A stretch of 64,000 nt of DNA, taken from Tetrapyrgos nigripes (Eukaryota; Basidiomycota; Agaricomycetes; Agaricales; Campanellaceae). Positions 1 to 11,339 of this stretch are shown here, in pieces (position 1 is the stretch's first letter; each line of letters opens with the position of its first letter). Location: assembly GCA_013368315.1 (NCBI GenBank), contig JAACJM010000297.1, forward strand, positions 1 through 64,000. Reading direction: 5' to 3'. The notes beneath the pieces were generated by a model. The model was not told the origin of the DNA. It saw nothing but the letters and a program-made list of their open reading frames with translations, and made no database searches. A program made the translations under genes and the position numbers.

Positions 1-1716
1 TGGTGGCTGTTGAAAATTCCTTGTTCACTTTTGGGCAAAAGTTCTCACAGCTGCCCAGATACCCTCTCCTCCCTGTCAACACCACTGAAATGTGCTGAAT
101 AGTTTATTTGAGATACCTAGAGTCAATTGGTGGATAAAAAATATATGTCACTGTATCTTCCTATGATAGAGCAGTGCTGGGAGGTGGAGAATCATCTGTG
201 TCTGAGGCCAGAGGACGACCAGCCCAGAGATCCACATGCTCCAGTTCCATTCCCTGGAACCTACCAAATGCAAGGAGAAACCCAAACACAGTTCTTGGGA
301 AAGTCGTGGAATCAGAAGAGATGCATAAAGATCGTGAGGAGAGGACTGAGATAGCAGAGCAGCAGAGAAATATGGATCATCTACCTTCTGTAGGCCAGTG
401 AGAGTGGCAAATTCTATGGACAGACACTCTGATCATCAACAGGATATATCTTCCTAGTCTTGATCAATGGGATCTTGTCCCTCAGGGCCCACCCATGAAT
501 GGGGATTTCCAGGCTGACACCAGTATAGGTACCAATGGTATGGGTACATCTTCTGCTGCAGGTGGATCCTCCTGCTATCCTATCCTTCAACCAACAGACT
601 ATCAACTTGGACAGTGACTATGCCCAGCATGGTTATCCTGAATCCAAGCTTTGCTTAGTGCCTTCTGACGAAGTGTCTTGGGTTAAATCACCCCATTCCT
701 CTGAGTGGTCAGGACAAGTTGTTTTCCCAACCTAGTATGGTTAGTTGAGCCTCTGACCATCAAGTAATGCTTACTATATGTCTCTGAAATTGCCCCAAGT
801 TCCATAGTCTAGTGGAAAACATCATGTGCTCCTATCTTCATTGAGCTTTCAATTTCACCACAACAGCCTCTTCAAAGTGCTTCTCACTGCCCTTTGACTT
901 CAATCCAGTGCTCCTGCAAGAGATCCACAACCATTTCAAGTGGACGCTACCATTTCTTCCTGCTCAAAAAAACCCTTTATGTGCTGGGGGTCAACAACCA
1001 GCCTCTCTGTGACCAATACTGGGTCTTTGGGCTCTTTAATACTACCACTGTCATGCAGCTTTTTTGTCAGAATCAGTCAAGAAACATTGACATTCTCGAA
1101 GCCTTTCACCACTCTCAAGCTTCTTGACTGGCCTTCTCCAGTCCTCAAAAACATCTTCTTCAAATACTTGTTTGACTTGGAGTGCGGCATTCTAAACACA
1201 CATTTGAGACATATGAGTATGAGGCATATGAGGCAGCAAAGAGAGAACTCCTTGAGTCTGGTCTTGGTTGGCTGGCCCTTATGAAAGGTGGTATATTCTG
1301 GCAGCTAGCTATCAATATTGTTTCCCTCAAGCAGGTGACTCTGGGTCCCAGTAGATCTGTGAAAAGCACTGGCACTGTCTTTGGACAAATTGACCATTGT
1401 TGAGCTGACTTGACCAGCAGGTTTTTAATTGGACTTCACAAGGTGGAAACTGATCAGTCTTCCTCCTTTGTCTCCAGTGTCATCCTTACTAACATACGGT
1501 TCTTTTTAGAAAAATACCAATACTTGGACATGTCCTGGTGGCTGAAACCAGAAATCTTCAATACTGGAAATTACAACCCAGGGTTTTGGCTCCAGATTCA
1601 GAATGGTGGTATTACAAATGACTTGTAGAGATTCGCTCCAATAAAGCCAAGCCTCTCACCTCGACTGAATGAGTGAGAAAGTTGCATTCACACAGGAAAA
1701 ATTGGATTTTTTCTAT
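1..1716. other. Unresolved region, no gene recognised
   Basis: No domain is recognised on either strand. Between about 240 and 600 the minus strand shows a stretch that reads like old coding sequence when two frames are combined, with conserved-looking Trp, Pro and charged residues, but with several stops and frame changes. It could be a relic of a host gene or of a repeat. No promoter, RNA gene or terminal repeat was seen. Confidence 0.3.
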
Positions 1717-2920
1717 GCCTCTGCTGCTCATCACTCAAGGAGGATTAGCCACAATGCAGGCCGAAGCCCAAATACATTCTGTGGATCAAGTAACACTAAA
1801 TACAGATGTACTAACTATGTGTTTAACTTAAGTACATAAGAACAGTGGGAGAGGAGGGTGGGTGCCGAAAAATGCGTCCTACAGGCTGGCTCTACAAGAG
1901 AGATCCAAAGGGAGTGTTAGTACAGCTGTAGAGCGGTGTAACTGCGTTGATAACGCACTGGGAGCGAGATATCCAACCCACAAACACACTAGGACAGAGT
2001 AGTGAAGTGTCTGGCTGATATCTGTACGCTCTAGGAGTGTTAGCAACGCTTAAACAGACTGTAGAAGCGAAGCTTACCAGCTACAGTGTACACAGAGTGA
2101 GCTACAAGGGAGCTGTGCACTGTACTGTGACTACAGACTGTTGTGGCAGTGGTTAGAACAGTCTAAACCACCAAAAAGCGCACTAGATGTGCTCACCAAA
2201 CTTGCTTTCTTGTGGGGAAGAGGTAGGAGATGAAGGGAGAAAGCAAGCAGCAATCAGATCATCAAAACTTCGCCCATCAACAGGCCTCTGCTCACACCTG
2301 TGGCACCTGCTGATGGATTTATCAGATCTGATGACTGGGTGAGATCTAGCCTGGACCAGGGCAGACTGGATCACAGGAAGCGCAGGAAGCGGAGGGAATG
2401 CGCCAGATGCGGTCTGGACACTTAAATATAAAAGGTATGTGAAAGGGAAAGCAGAATGGAGTAAAGTCATGAAAGGAGATAACTGATCAAAAGAGATCTG
2501 TAACTTAAAGTGAACATTGCGAAGGCAGATATTAACCGATTTGGCCAGAAATGATACCGGAGATGGATAATAACGTACGAAAGGCTGTGTAGAAGTAGCA
2601 GGTCAAACGGGTAAGCATAGCGATCGCAATGCACAAATGTACACTAAAAGTCTCAACTCAAAGAGTTAGAACTTTTAAGAAAACATGTATGTAGATACAC
2701 CATATGGAAGTGTATGGACTCTCAGCGCTGTTGAAGGCTTGTGGGCAATGTAAACAATGTTATTTGAACAGGATAAGGGTATGGTACAAGTAGGAAATGA
2801 ACAGTGAAGACATCAAAGATGAAGTGCAATTTGGCAAAGGAAAACATTAGCAATAACTTGGAGATGTAGTCTCCAAGTCATTGCAAGTTATCTGGTTGTG
2901 TGCAGAGGCCTTCAAAAATG
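1717..2920 (-). repeat. Left arm of a 1.2-kb inverted repeat
   Basis: This 1204-bp arm is the reverse complement of 9885-11099. The 288-bp segment I aligned by eye (2183-2470 against 10346-10633) has about 10 mismatches, most of them transitions. The arm begins with GCCTCTGC (1717-1724) and has GCAGAGGC near its inner end (2902-2909), so each arm carries a short terminal inverted repeat of its own. A 9-bp hairpin, ACTTGGAGA/TCTCCAAGT, lies at about 2857-2879 and is kept in the other arm. The arm could be the terminal repeat of one large element or one of two independent insertions in opposite orientation. Nothing in it matches a known LTR or transposase. Confidence 0.75.
2183..2470 (-). CDS. 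Hypothetical 95-aa ORF inside the left repeat arm
   Basis: The ORF is preserved in both copies of the inverted repeat. The copies differ at five of 95 residues (L/P, P/S, R/M, S/A, K/Q) with about four silent changes, which does not show strong purifying selection. The N-terminus is hydrophobic (from MTLLHSAFPFTYLLY) and a single CxxC (CHRCEQ) lies near the middle. There is no recognisable domain. It may be chance coding in a repeat. Confidence 0.2.
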   Translation of the reverse strand: MTLLHSAFPFTYLLYLSVQTASGAFPPLPALPVIQSALVQARSHPVIRSDKSISRCHRCEQRPVDGRSFDDLIAACFLPSSPTSSPQESKFGEHI

Positions 2921-3258
2921 CTCCCTACCTTTGGAATCTGCATTCATGTTGAGTACTTTGGATAGACATTTCCAGTTGCTTCTCAAGGGTGAGCAGGCCA
3001 TTGGCAAGAGGAATGAAGTAGTACATACCTATTTCTATGAAGCTCATGTATATCGAACATTCAACTGCTCTCATCTATACTGAACATTTATTATTGCTCT
3101 TGATTGTCAATGATCTGGACACTTCCCCAATGTCATGTATAGCATCCCAGGACACACAATGTCATGACTCCACATCAACCCGTATCTATTTATGGATCTA
3201 CAAAAGTCTCGTCTCATAAGTCAGGATGATCCCTTCAGCATGAGTCATGGTAGATTAA
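2921..3258. other. Gap between repeat arm and Harbinger terminus
   Basis: About 340 bp of AT-rich sequence without a supported gene. The last three bases, TAA (3256-3258), fit the TWA target site typical of PIF/Harbinger insertions, because the terminal repeat begins at 3259. Confidence 0.4.
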
Positions 3259-3285
3259 GAGCCTGTTCGGTAAAAATCCGATCCG
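3259..3285 (+). repeat. PIF/Harbinger-like terminal repeat, copy 1
   Basis: GAGCCTGTTCGGTAAAAATC followed by CGATCCG is preceded by TAA. The same 27-bp sequence with one or two changes recurs in direct orientation at 7879, preceded by TTA. The start resembles the G-rich termini of PIF/Harbinger elements, and the transposase relic starts 140 bp downstream. I did not find the matching inverted end, so the right end of this element is either lost or too decayed to see. Confidence 0.6.
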
Positions 3286-3426
3286 AATATGACTCAGATC
3301 GGACAGCAGTTAGGTCACATGACTGATCCAAATCTGGATGTCACAAATGGGTCACAGACGTGTCAGACAAGTAGATTATCGATAAACTTGTAGATTACTC
3401 GTTGTCCTTGTACTCTATCCTCTTCA

Positions 3427-4159
3427 ATGGTTTCTAGTCCTTCTAAATGTGCCAGTGGCTCTCGTAAAAGCTCTCACAAGCACACTTCCAGGGCAAATGG
3501 CCGAAAAGCTGCCATTCTAGGCAGTGCACTTGGTCTGGCTGCTGTTGCAATGGTATTGGGTCAGCATGCAGCTCCTGAACCAAAGCATACTTCTATTCTG
3601 ACTGGTGAAGCTTGGGTGGGGGAGCTCTTGAAGGGCCATGATAGTAGATTTCAAGAACAGCTGGGATGTACAAAGTATGTTTTTCGGCATCTGAAACGAG
3701 AACTGGAGCACTTTGGTCTGCAACCAAGCAGATATGTCAGCTTGAATGAAAAGCTTGCTATATTTCTTCACCTTGGGTGCACTGGGCATAGCTCCAGAAT
3801 GATGCAAGAGTGATTTCAAAGGAGTGGTGATACTATTTCCAAGTGAGTCTCTCCTTGTCCTCAAGGATTCTATATATGTATTTTTACACAGATACATCTA
3901 CGAAGTTCTTAACATTTGTGTTGGGGCATTCTACACTCGCTGGGTCCAGCAAACTCCTGATGCTACTCCCCCTGAGATTCTTTCAAAGTCTAACATATAC
4001 TCTCCCTATTTCAACGACTGTCGAGGGAATATTGATGGATCCCATTTTGATGAATGGGTTTTGGCTAAGAAAGTTGATAGCCATCGGGATAGGAAGGGTC
4101 GGGGGCAATATCACCGAGTTGATCCCCTTTACCACGTTTCTGACTCTTCGGTGGAGTGA
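3427..4159 (+). pseudogene. Decayed PIF/Harbinger transposase
   Basis: The frame from 3427 reads into the conserved N-terminal part of fungal Harbinger transposases (TGEAWVGELLKGHDSRFQEQ, then RYVSLNEKLAIFLHLGCTG). A TGA at 3811-3813 interrupts it where relatives usually have Arg in a phrase like ERFQRSNDTISK, and FQRSGDTISK follows in frame. An intron of about 48 bp follows (GTGAGT near 3842 to ACAG near 3890). The next exon reads YEVLNICVGAFYTRWVQQ and then GNIDGSHF, which carries the first Asp of the DDE triad. After about 4160 the similarity ends, so the second Asp and the Glu are missing. The gene is therefore truncated and inactive. It converges on the Myb-like gene, a common Harbinger layout. 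Confidence 0.8.
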
Positions 4160-4260
4160 AAGGATCACTGTCAGCATGGAGACGTTTTGCGGGCAGGAGT
4201 AGTGATGGGGACTGCTGCGGAAACAGAGGCGAGAACTGTAAGGTTACTGTTACTTGATGG

Positions 4261-5065
4261 CTAAAGACATGAAGATGAGAATGAGTCAGATAAAAGCAAT
4301 GAAAGACTCACAGGAGGTGCAGAAGCTGGAGGACTTGAAGGCCACTCAATCAACTCTTCCTGTGATTGGGAAGGCTCAAGAGGGAGCACCACCTGTGAAC
4401 CAGTGGATGATGGCTGTGATGAAGGTTGGGAAGCAGTACCAGCATGAAAGGCGTTGCTACAACCATCTGCTTCTGTTCATCCCAACCAAAGCCCAAAGCT
4501 TTAGTACGTATATAATGGACTGCTTTGTACTGAGCCTTCAACTGCATAATAGCTAGCAAGACATATATACGAGAAAGCCAATGAAAGTACATACAGTGCC
4601 ATACTTGTCTGAGCACTTCTTTGGGTTCTTCTCAGCTCCCTCTTGTGAGCCCTCAGCAATGATACGTTTACTGACAGTGGTCCAAGTGTCTGGTTTCCAA
4701 CCGCTCTGTGATTGGTTGCCTTGGGCCTTCTGGTTCTTCAACTCATCTATCATGATGTCCACATCACTGTTGGACCATTTCGCCTGCATGAGAATTAAAA
4801 GAGTGACCACAGGTGGGTGATTTGAAAGAAGCACAGGACGAGAAGAAGGGAAGAAAGGAAGAAAGGGTGTTTTCTTGTCCTTCACCAGTGCCACCATGTC
4901 CATGTAAAACTGCTCCCTGACAATATCCTCATTCTTCAAATCTTCTGCAGCTTCTATTTTTTTGTCTAAGGCCTTGTCAACCTCATCTTGAGCAGCCTGC
5001 TTCTCATCCTCTAGCTGCTTGAGTATCCTCAGTGATAGCCTTCTGCTTTTTGAGCCTTTGTTCAT
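4261..5065 (-). pseudogene. Myb/SANT-like protein of a Harbinger element
   Basis: Reading leftward from about 4790 the minus strand encodes AKWSNSDVDIMIDELKNQ, then GWKPDTWTTV and CSDKY. This is the trihelix Myb/SANT-like domain of the DNA-binding partner that helps Harbinger transposases in fungi. A short intron (donor GTATGG near 4610, acceptor near 4556) joins it to LKAQYKAVHYIR and FGWDEQKQMVVATP. Then comes a Ser/Pro-rich tail that needs a frame change and ends at TAG 4261-4263. The stretch upstream of the domain (4800-5065) is Lys/Glu-rich and probably forms a coiled coil. Its position before the Myb domain is unusual and may reflect rearrangement. The gene faces the transposase relic. 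Confidence 0.7.
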
Positions 5066-6479
5066 GAAGTGGCCTCAACAGAATTGGCAGGAAAATGAAG
5101 CTTTCCAGCCTTCTCATCTGACCACCTACCTTTGTGGTTTCCATCGAGAGCAATGTACCATATGACCAGAGAAAGATGGACTTTGTTAGACCAGAAGGAG
5201 GTGACTTCTGTAGCTAGCTCAAATCAAACTCCAACAACCTTCACTTCTCTCTACCAACCAATGTTCACTAGTGAGTGTCTACTGAAGATGGTCTCTCCTC
5301 CAGTAAATGGTTTGCACAGGAGTGTAGCAGTTGTCAGTTTTGCAGACCACAGTTGTCAGTCCATGGAGATGACTACTACAATGGCAACCTCAAGTTACTC
5401 AGTCAGTAGTCCTGAGTATTTTTCCTCTGTCTGCATAGTTTCGCTACATGCAGACATGTCTAGCTCTGTATTGCAACTTTCTGACGTGTGTAGCTTCACA
5501 TTGCGACTCTGCATCTTTGGCATGTTTATACTGAGTGTGTGACCCTTTCTTATTGCCAACTGCTCACTCACTTGCATGCCTCAGACCAGTCAGTATAGAG
5601 AAATGGTCAGGACCAAGGAACATGGGTCAAGCCATACTAATACACCATGAAGACTAGTAGAACTACTACAGTTTCAGTCTGTCAGATACTAGATTATAGT
5701 CAGATACTCAAGTAGGTACTAGCTAGTAAGTGTACCATGGTGTATGAGCATAAGTAATTAACATACTTTCACTACAACTAGTATCATAGTAAGATACTGA
5801 TACTAGGTTGAGTAAAATAGCTTCTGTGAGTGAGAGTCACAGATCCCGGTTTATTACTTGTACACGTGCTCAAGGCAGATGTAAACATGTGACCACTGAG
5901 TTTTGCGCTTGAGTCTTTTCACTTTTCTATATGCTCTATGTCTGAGGACACAGAAGATCAAACACATGCATTCCTGCTCCATGCAGAGAAGACAATCAAG
6001 GAGGCTGACTTTATTATCCATTCCCTTCCTAATGTTGAGCCCTTCAGTGTCAAGCAATCACTCCGCAACTGTCATGAATATCTCTTCATGCCTTCGTCTC
6101 CAAACCCTGTTTTCCTTCATTCTTTTGCTTTTAGTCTTCTTTCCAGTACTTTGGTTTATCCAGATCTTGTTCCTCTTTGTTTTACTTCTTCTTTGCTTTG
6201 CTTCCTTTGTTCCTGTCACTTCTGTAGTTCTTCCAGGTGTTTCTCCATGGTTCTTCCTTTCTCCATAGTTCTTCCTTGTTTCCCCATAGTTCTACCTTGT
6301 TTCTCCTTGATTCTTCCATTATTCCTTTATTTCTCCATAGTTCTTCCTCCACTTGTGCTCCCTATGATCCATACTGCTCAGCCTTGTCTCAGTACTATGT
6401 AGACTTGAGCCCATCTGTGGCTACTCACTCTTATCTATTCTATTTGCTCTGTTACTTCGTCTTTGGCTCCTGTGTGGTG
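5066..6479. other. AT-rich region without a supported gene
   Basis: Only short unrelated ORFs are present. Positions 5640-5815 are dense in ACTAGTA and TAGTAC words. Positions 6225-6350 are a pyrimidine-rich imperfect tandem repeat built on CCATAGTTCTTCC. Neither has coding features. Confidence 0.4.
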
Positions 6480-6632
6480 GCCCCCACAAACAGATGGAAT
6501 TACCAAATGAGCAAATTGCAACATCAATCAAATCTGCTATTCCCCAGCACATCCTGACCAACATGACTGGTTGATCAAATGTCCAATTGTTGAGTTTGCA
6601 ATAAACTCAGCCATCAGTGCAACTACTGTGGT
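6480..6632 (+). pseudogene. Gypsy integrase relic
   Basis: The plus strand reads PQTDGITK, a TGA, then DQHDWLIKCPIVEFAINSAI. The same segment in element B (about 36415-36545) reads PQTDGVKERANRS and DQHDWLIKVPIVEFTLNSSI. This is the end of the integrase core, including the position of the catalytic Glu, which is lost here next to the stop. Nothing else of that retrotransposon is visible nearby. Confidence 0.7.
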
Positions 6633-7878
6633 CTCGGTGTTGATGTACGCAGTTTGTGGTTAGGGCTACCACTGTTCTGGGATACTAAGTATTGACAAAG
6701 GAAACACTCAATTTGCTATCATTGCATGGAAACCCTTTGGAAAGAAAAGGAAGGGGAGCACATAGTGCTACGAGCTGTCAGGTTAGTATCTGATATGACT
6801 CAGATGGGATCCAATGGGAAATACAAGCTAAACAGATTTGTGACAACTTGAATATGAATTGAAGGAAGATTTAGAAAGTATTCAGAAATGGTTGGAAGGA
6901 GTTATGGAAAGGCATAGGCTTTACACTGACCAGGCTTGCTGGCTATGTTTCTCCAGGAACTAGAATCAGGAAATTTAGAGTAAAAGTACTCACCTTTTTG
7001 AATCTATCTGACCAGGATATTGACACTTCTTTCCCCTTCAAGTGTTGGAGTTCAGCTACAAACTGGATTATATGGTTGTTTTGTTCACTAGGCCAGATGT
7101 CAGAGACTGGCAGTGTACAAGGTTGCAGCATTAACATGGTTTACATTTACATTTACTTGTCTTAATTGATTTTTTTTCATCTGGTAGAACAGAGTGGTGT
7201 TAGTGCTATGGTCTTTCACGTCTCACCTGGACTATTCTGTCTGACTCAGAACTCAGATTGTCCCACTCATCTTTTCTTATCTTTTCTCATTGAAGCACAC
7301 ATCTCATCTCATCAGATGCAAATTCACATTTCATAAAATGTAAAGTAGTTCACAATGTCTATCCTAGTGTAAAATAATGAGAATACCAAGGAACTCACTG
7401 ACTTTGTGGGCTATGTGCAACAGTGATGATGGGAAGAAGCTTGAAGAGAGCCATGAGAACTTGACTATCCTGCCTGAAGATGCATGGCCAAATCCCATCA
7501 ATTTGAATCAGCAAAATGTGCTGGTTTGTCTGGATACTAATTGAGTGTCTTGTTCTTGAAGTTGGAACCTACCCTGAATTGAGCATCTTGTTCTTGGAGT
7601 TGGAACCCGCCTTGCCCTTGGTTCTTCATGAAAAAGCATTCACAATTCGCTGTTCAGAACTGATAGCCAGACACCTGTCACATTGTGAACTACCTCACAG
7701 AAAAGCCAAGGAGGAGGATCTCAGTCACTATTGCATCTAGGAGCATACATGGTACTCCATGAGAGAAGTTGTGAAAGTAGATCAGTGGTAATGGTGTTGC
7801 ATCCAAGACAGACACAGAGAGTCATGCCAAAGACAATTTTGGGTCACTGCATATGGCTAATATGATTGGTATCCTTTA
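6633..7878. other. No gene recognised
   Basis: Short ORFs only, with no domain and no repeat shared with the rest of the window. The last three bases, TTA, are the presumed target site of the next Harbinger-like terminus. Confidence 0.4.
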
Positions 7879-7905
7879 GAGCCTGTTCAGTAAAAATCCG
7901 ATCCG
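7879..7905 (+). repeat. PIF/Harbinger-like terminal repeat, copy 2
   Basis: Direct repeat of 3259-3285, preceded by TTA. It has the same orientation as copy 1 and so is the left end of a second, related insertion rather than the right end of the first. The sequences following the two copies diverge soon after the terminus. Confidence 0.55.
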
Positions 7906-9884
7906 GATCCAATCAATACAAAACTGGAGTTTTGACAGTTCAGATAGATGTCGAACTTTAGCCCAAATGTGGCGCGTTCAGTAAAAGGTCAGGGTAGTGT
8001 CACGCTGTGTACAGTGTACAAAGAGAAGAAGTAGAGAAAAAGAGTAAACCCATGAGAAGTGGTTCAAGAAGCAGCAGCATGCTGAGAACAAGAAGATAGA
8101 CAAAGAAAACTTGGAGCAGCAAAAGCTTCATTCCTCTTTTGCTGCTCCAAGTAATCCAACTCCAACTGGCACTGCCCCATTCATCAATCTTGACAACATA
8201 GTGCAACTGCCTGACTCAGGCCCATCCTTCAGTCCAGGCACTCAATGATTTGTTTCCAGTATGAAGCAGCACAAGCAGTTCCACCACTTCCAGTTCACAC
8301 TTCCAGCAGTTCTGCATAGCCTGGTATACATGTGGATGGCATAGACAGCTGCAATTAGGAAGCTCCACCAACAATAAAATTTGATCAGTATACACTGGAC
8401 CTGTTCAAACAGAAAATTGAACTGTTCCAGAGATTGACTTGGTGGTGTGGTTGGCAGAAACTATTGAGGGTTTGGATGTCTCTGATGGAATGCTTGCAAT
8501 GAGAGATAAGAGAGGCTTTATTTTTTCAGTGCACAGTAGGTGTTGGATCTAGAGATTGTGTAACTGCTGCTAACTTGATTTCTTTCTTATTTTTTTCTTA
8601 CAGACTTTGTAAAGAGCTGAAAAAACTTGACTGGCCTATCCAGGAAAGAGGCAGATATGACCATGGATGTGGAAATGTAGAATATAGATTCTTCAGCAGC
8701 ACTAGCAGCAGCTCTCAAATTTTCTGCAATTTCAGATGCTGATGAGACTCCAAGGAACAGGATCATTGGAATGATTCTTGTCAAGAACAGGGCTAGTACT
8801 GGATAGCCACCCAGGTCACACAACAATGAACAAGAGACAGAGTGAGCTGTCAGTCTATAAGCAGAGCATAGGTACAAGCGCAGAGGCTAGTAGACAAAGT
8901 GGACAAGCTAAGGATCTATCTACAATGGCCATAGAAATATATAGTTCAGCTACTTGTATTGAGCATGATAGAGGTGAGAGGGACTCAAAGGAAGCATTCA
9001 GATCATCCAGTTCATCTACATCAGTGTCATGCGAGTGCTGTGGGTCTGGTGAGGAACACATTGAGTGTATGGTGTACGACTGATGAACTTGGAGATGGTT
9101 AGCCTGTTCATCAACTACAGTACTATAACATTATAAACTTGGCTTAGATAGTTCTTTAATAGAGAGAGACTTGGCTTAGATAGTTGATTTACAGTAGAGT
9201 TACATTGCTGCAAGTTCTAAGGCCATGGTCACAGTGTCATTCAAGATGTGTGCCTGGTAAGACAGAAAGTAGACTACAACGATGAGTGAACACATCAAAG
9301 TGATTGAAGAGATAGAGGAGAACAAGGAGAGCTAGGGATAGGTGGTGTGGATGATAGATAGGAGTGTGGATGATAGATAGGAGTGGGTGTGGATGGTTGG
9401 TTTGTGGGCACCCAAGGGTGATACAAAGTGAAAGAAAGAGGTGGGCAGAAGATTTATGTACACAGACTTGCTGAGGTGCAGCTACCCCATAATAGAACTG
9501 AGCACAACTCAAAAAGGTAAAATAAAACTGGCTCTTGGTTTGGAAACAACTTAGCACACCAGGACAGCCTCTCAAGTGACTATTAGAGGACTCTTCCTCA
9601 GAACTGAATTGGACTCTGGTAGAAGTGCTCAAATAGATTTAACCTATCAGCTATGAGACCTAGCATCAGTGATTGCAGTTCACACTTCTTGCCTCAGTTA
9701 ACCCTCATATCTAGCAAATGATGAGCAATAGAAGTCCTTTCTACAAGTTTGAGTACAAGTCTAGAAGACAAGACTGATAGAGTTCCTGTAGACAACTAAG
9801 TCTAGGGAAGAAGTCTAATAGAAGGTTATATTCTAAGGTACTCTGTACATCAGTTAAAGGGTTACACTCCTAGGACTAATGTCA
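7906..9884. other. Probable non-autonomous Harbinger body, no clear gene
   Basis: Around 8053-8248 one plus frame reads KWFKKQQHAENKKIDKEN and continues Gln/Pro/Ser-rich to a TGA, possibly an exon remnant. 8778-9083 is an open plus frame with a Ser-rich end and CECCGSGEEH. No domain is recognised in either. The right terminus of the second Harbinger-like element was not found. Confidence 0.3.
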
Positions 9885-11099
9885 CATTTTTGAATGCCTC
9901 TGCACACAACCAGATAACTAGCAATGACTTGGAGACCACATCTCCAAGTTATTGCTAATGTTCTCCTTTTGCCAAATTGCACTTCATCTTTGATTTCTTC
10001 ACTGTTCATTTCCTACTTGTACCATATGCTTCTCCTGTTCAAATAACATTGTTTACATTGCTCCCAAGCCTTCAACAGCACTGGGGGTCCATACACTTCC
10101 ATATGGTGTATCTACATACATGTTTTCTTAAAAGTTCTAACTCTTTTGAGTTGAGACTTTTAGTATACACTTGTGCATTGCAATCGCTATACTTACCCGT
10201 TTGACCTGCTATTTCTACACAGCCTTCCATACATTATGATCCATCTCCGGTATCATCTTTGGCCAAATCGGTTAAATCAGTTAATATCTGCCTTCGCAAT
10301 GTTCACTTTAAGTTACAGATCTCTTTTGATCAGTTATCTCCTTTCATGACTTTACTCCATTCTGCTTTCCCTTTCACATACCTTTTATATCCAAGTGTCC
10401 AGACCGCATCTGGTGCATTCCCTCCGCTTCCTGCACTTTCTGTGATCCAGTCTGCCCTGGTTCAGGCTAGATCTCACCCAGTCATCAGATCTGATAAATC
10501 CATCAGCAGGTGCCACATGTGTGAGCAGAGGCCTGTTGATGGGCGAAGTTTTGATGATCTGATTGCTGCTTGCTTTCTCCCCTCATCTCCTACCTCTGCC
10601 CCACAAGAAAGCCAGTTTGGTGAGCACATCTAGTGCGCTTTTTGGTGGTTTAGACTGTTCTAACCACTGCCACTCTAGTCTGCAGTCACAGTACAGTGCA
10701 CAACTCCCTTGTAGCTCACTCTGTGTACACTGTAGCTGGTAAGCTTCGCTTCTACAGCCTGTTTAAGTGTTGCTAACACCCCTAGAGCGTACAGATATCA
10801 GCCAGACACTTCACTACTCTGTCCTAGTGTGTTTGTGGGTTAGATATCTCGCTCCCAGTGCGTTATCAACGCAGTTACACCGCTCTATAGCTGTACTAAC
10901 ACTCCCCTTTGGATCTCTCTTGTAGATCCAGCCAGTAGGACGCATTTTTGGCACCCACCCTCCTCTCCCACTGTTCTTATGTACTTAAGTTAAACACATA
11001 GTCAGTACATCTGTATTTAGTGCTACTCGATCTGCAGAATGTATTTGGGCTTCGGCCCGCATTGTGGCTAATCCTCCTTGAGTGATGAGCAGCAGAGGC
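9885..11099 (+). repeat. Right arm of the 1.2-kb inverted repeat
   Basis: Inverse of 1717-2920, 1215 bp long. It starts with CATTTTTGAA then TGCCTCTGC, and ends with GCAGAGGC at 11092-11099. The hairpin ACTTGGAGA/TCTCCAAGT is conserved at about 9930-9953. The two arms enclose 6964 bp. Confidence 0.75.
10259..10633 (+). CDS. Hypothetical ORF inside the right repeat arm
   Basis: 124-codon ORF whose last 95 codons match the ORF at 2183-2470. It has a hydrophobic N-terminal stretch and CHMCEQ in the middle. The extra N-terminal 29 codons may simply be upstream read-through. Function unknown, and it may be non-coding. Confidence 0.2.
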   Translation: MAKSVKSVNICLRNVHFKLQISFDQLSPFMTLLHSAFPFTYLLYPSVQTASGAFPPLPALSVIQSALVQARSHPVIRSDKSISRCHMCEQRPVDGRSFDDLIAACFLPSSPTSAPQESQFGEHI

Positions 11100-11339
11100 T
11101 TTGAAAACCCTCAACCCACTTAATTGACAGCTAGCTGTATTACAGACCCAGATGACAAGCTATCTATAGACGATTTAGAAGAGATGGTGGACTGGGTAAT
11201 CAGTGGGCAACTCTCAGACCCCAGCCTGAACCTATGCCTTAAAGAAGTGCAACAAGCCCTAGAAGAATTCAATGCATCCCACAATGGAAGCATTTGCCTT
11301 CTGCAATATACTCCTGCTTTTCCTTTTCAGTAAGCTCTT

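Noticed and set aside
3259..7905. The two GAGCCTGTTC repeats as the two ends of one Harbinger element
   Set aside because: They are in direct, not inverted, orientation, so they are left ends of two insertions.
9885..11106. TTTGAA on both sides of the right inverted-repeat arm as a target duplication
   Set aside because: The left TTTGAA belongs to sequence shared by both arms, so it is part of the repeat and not a duplicated target.
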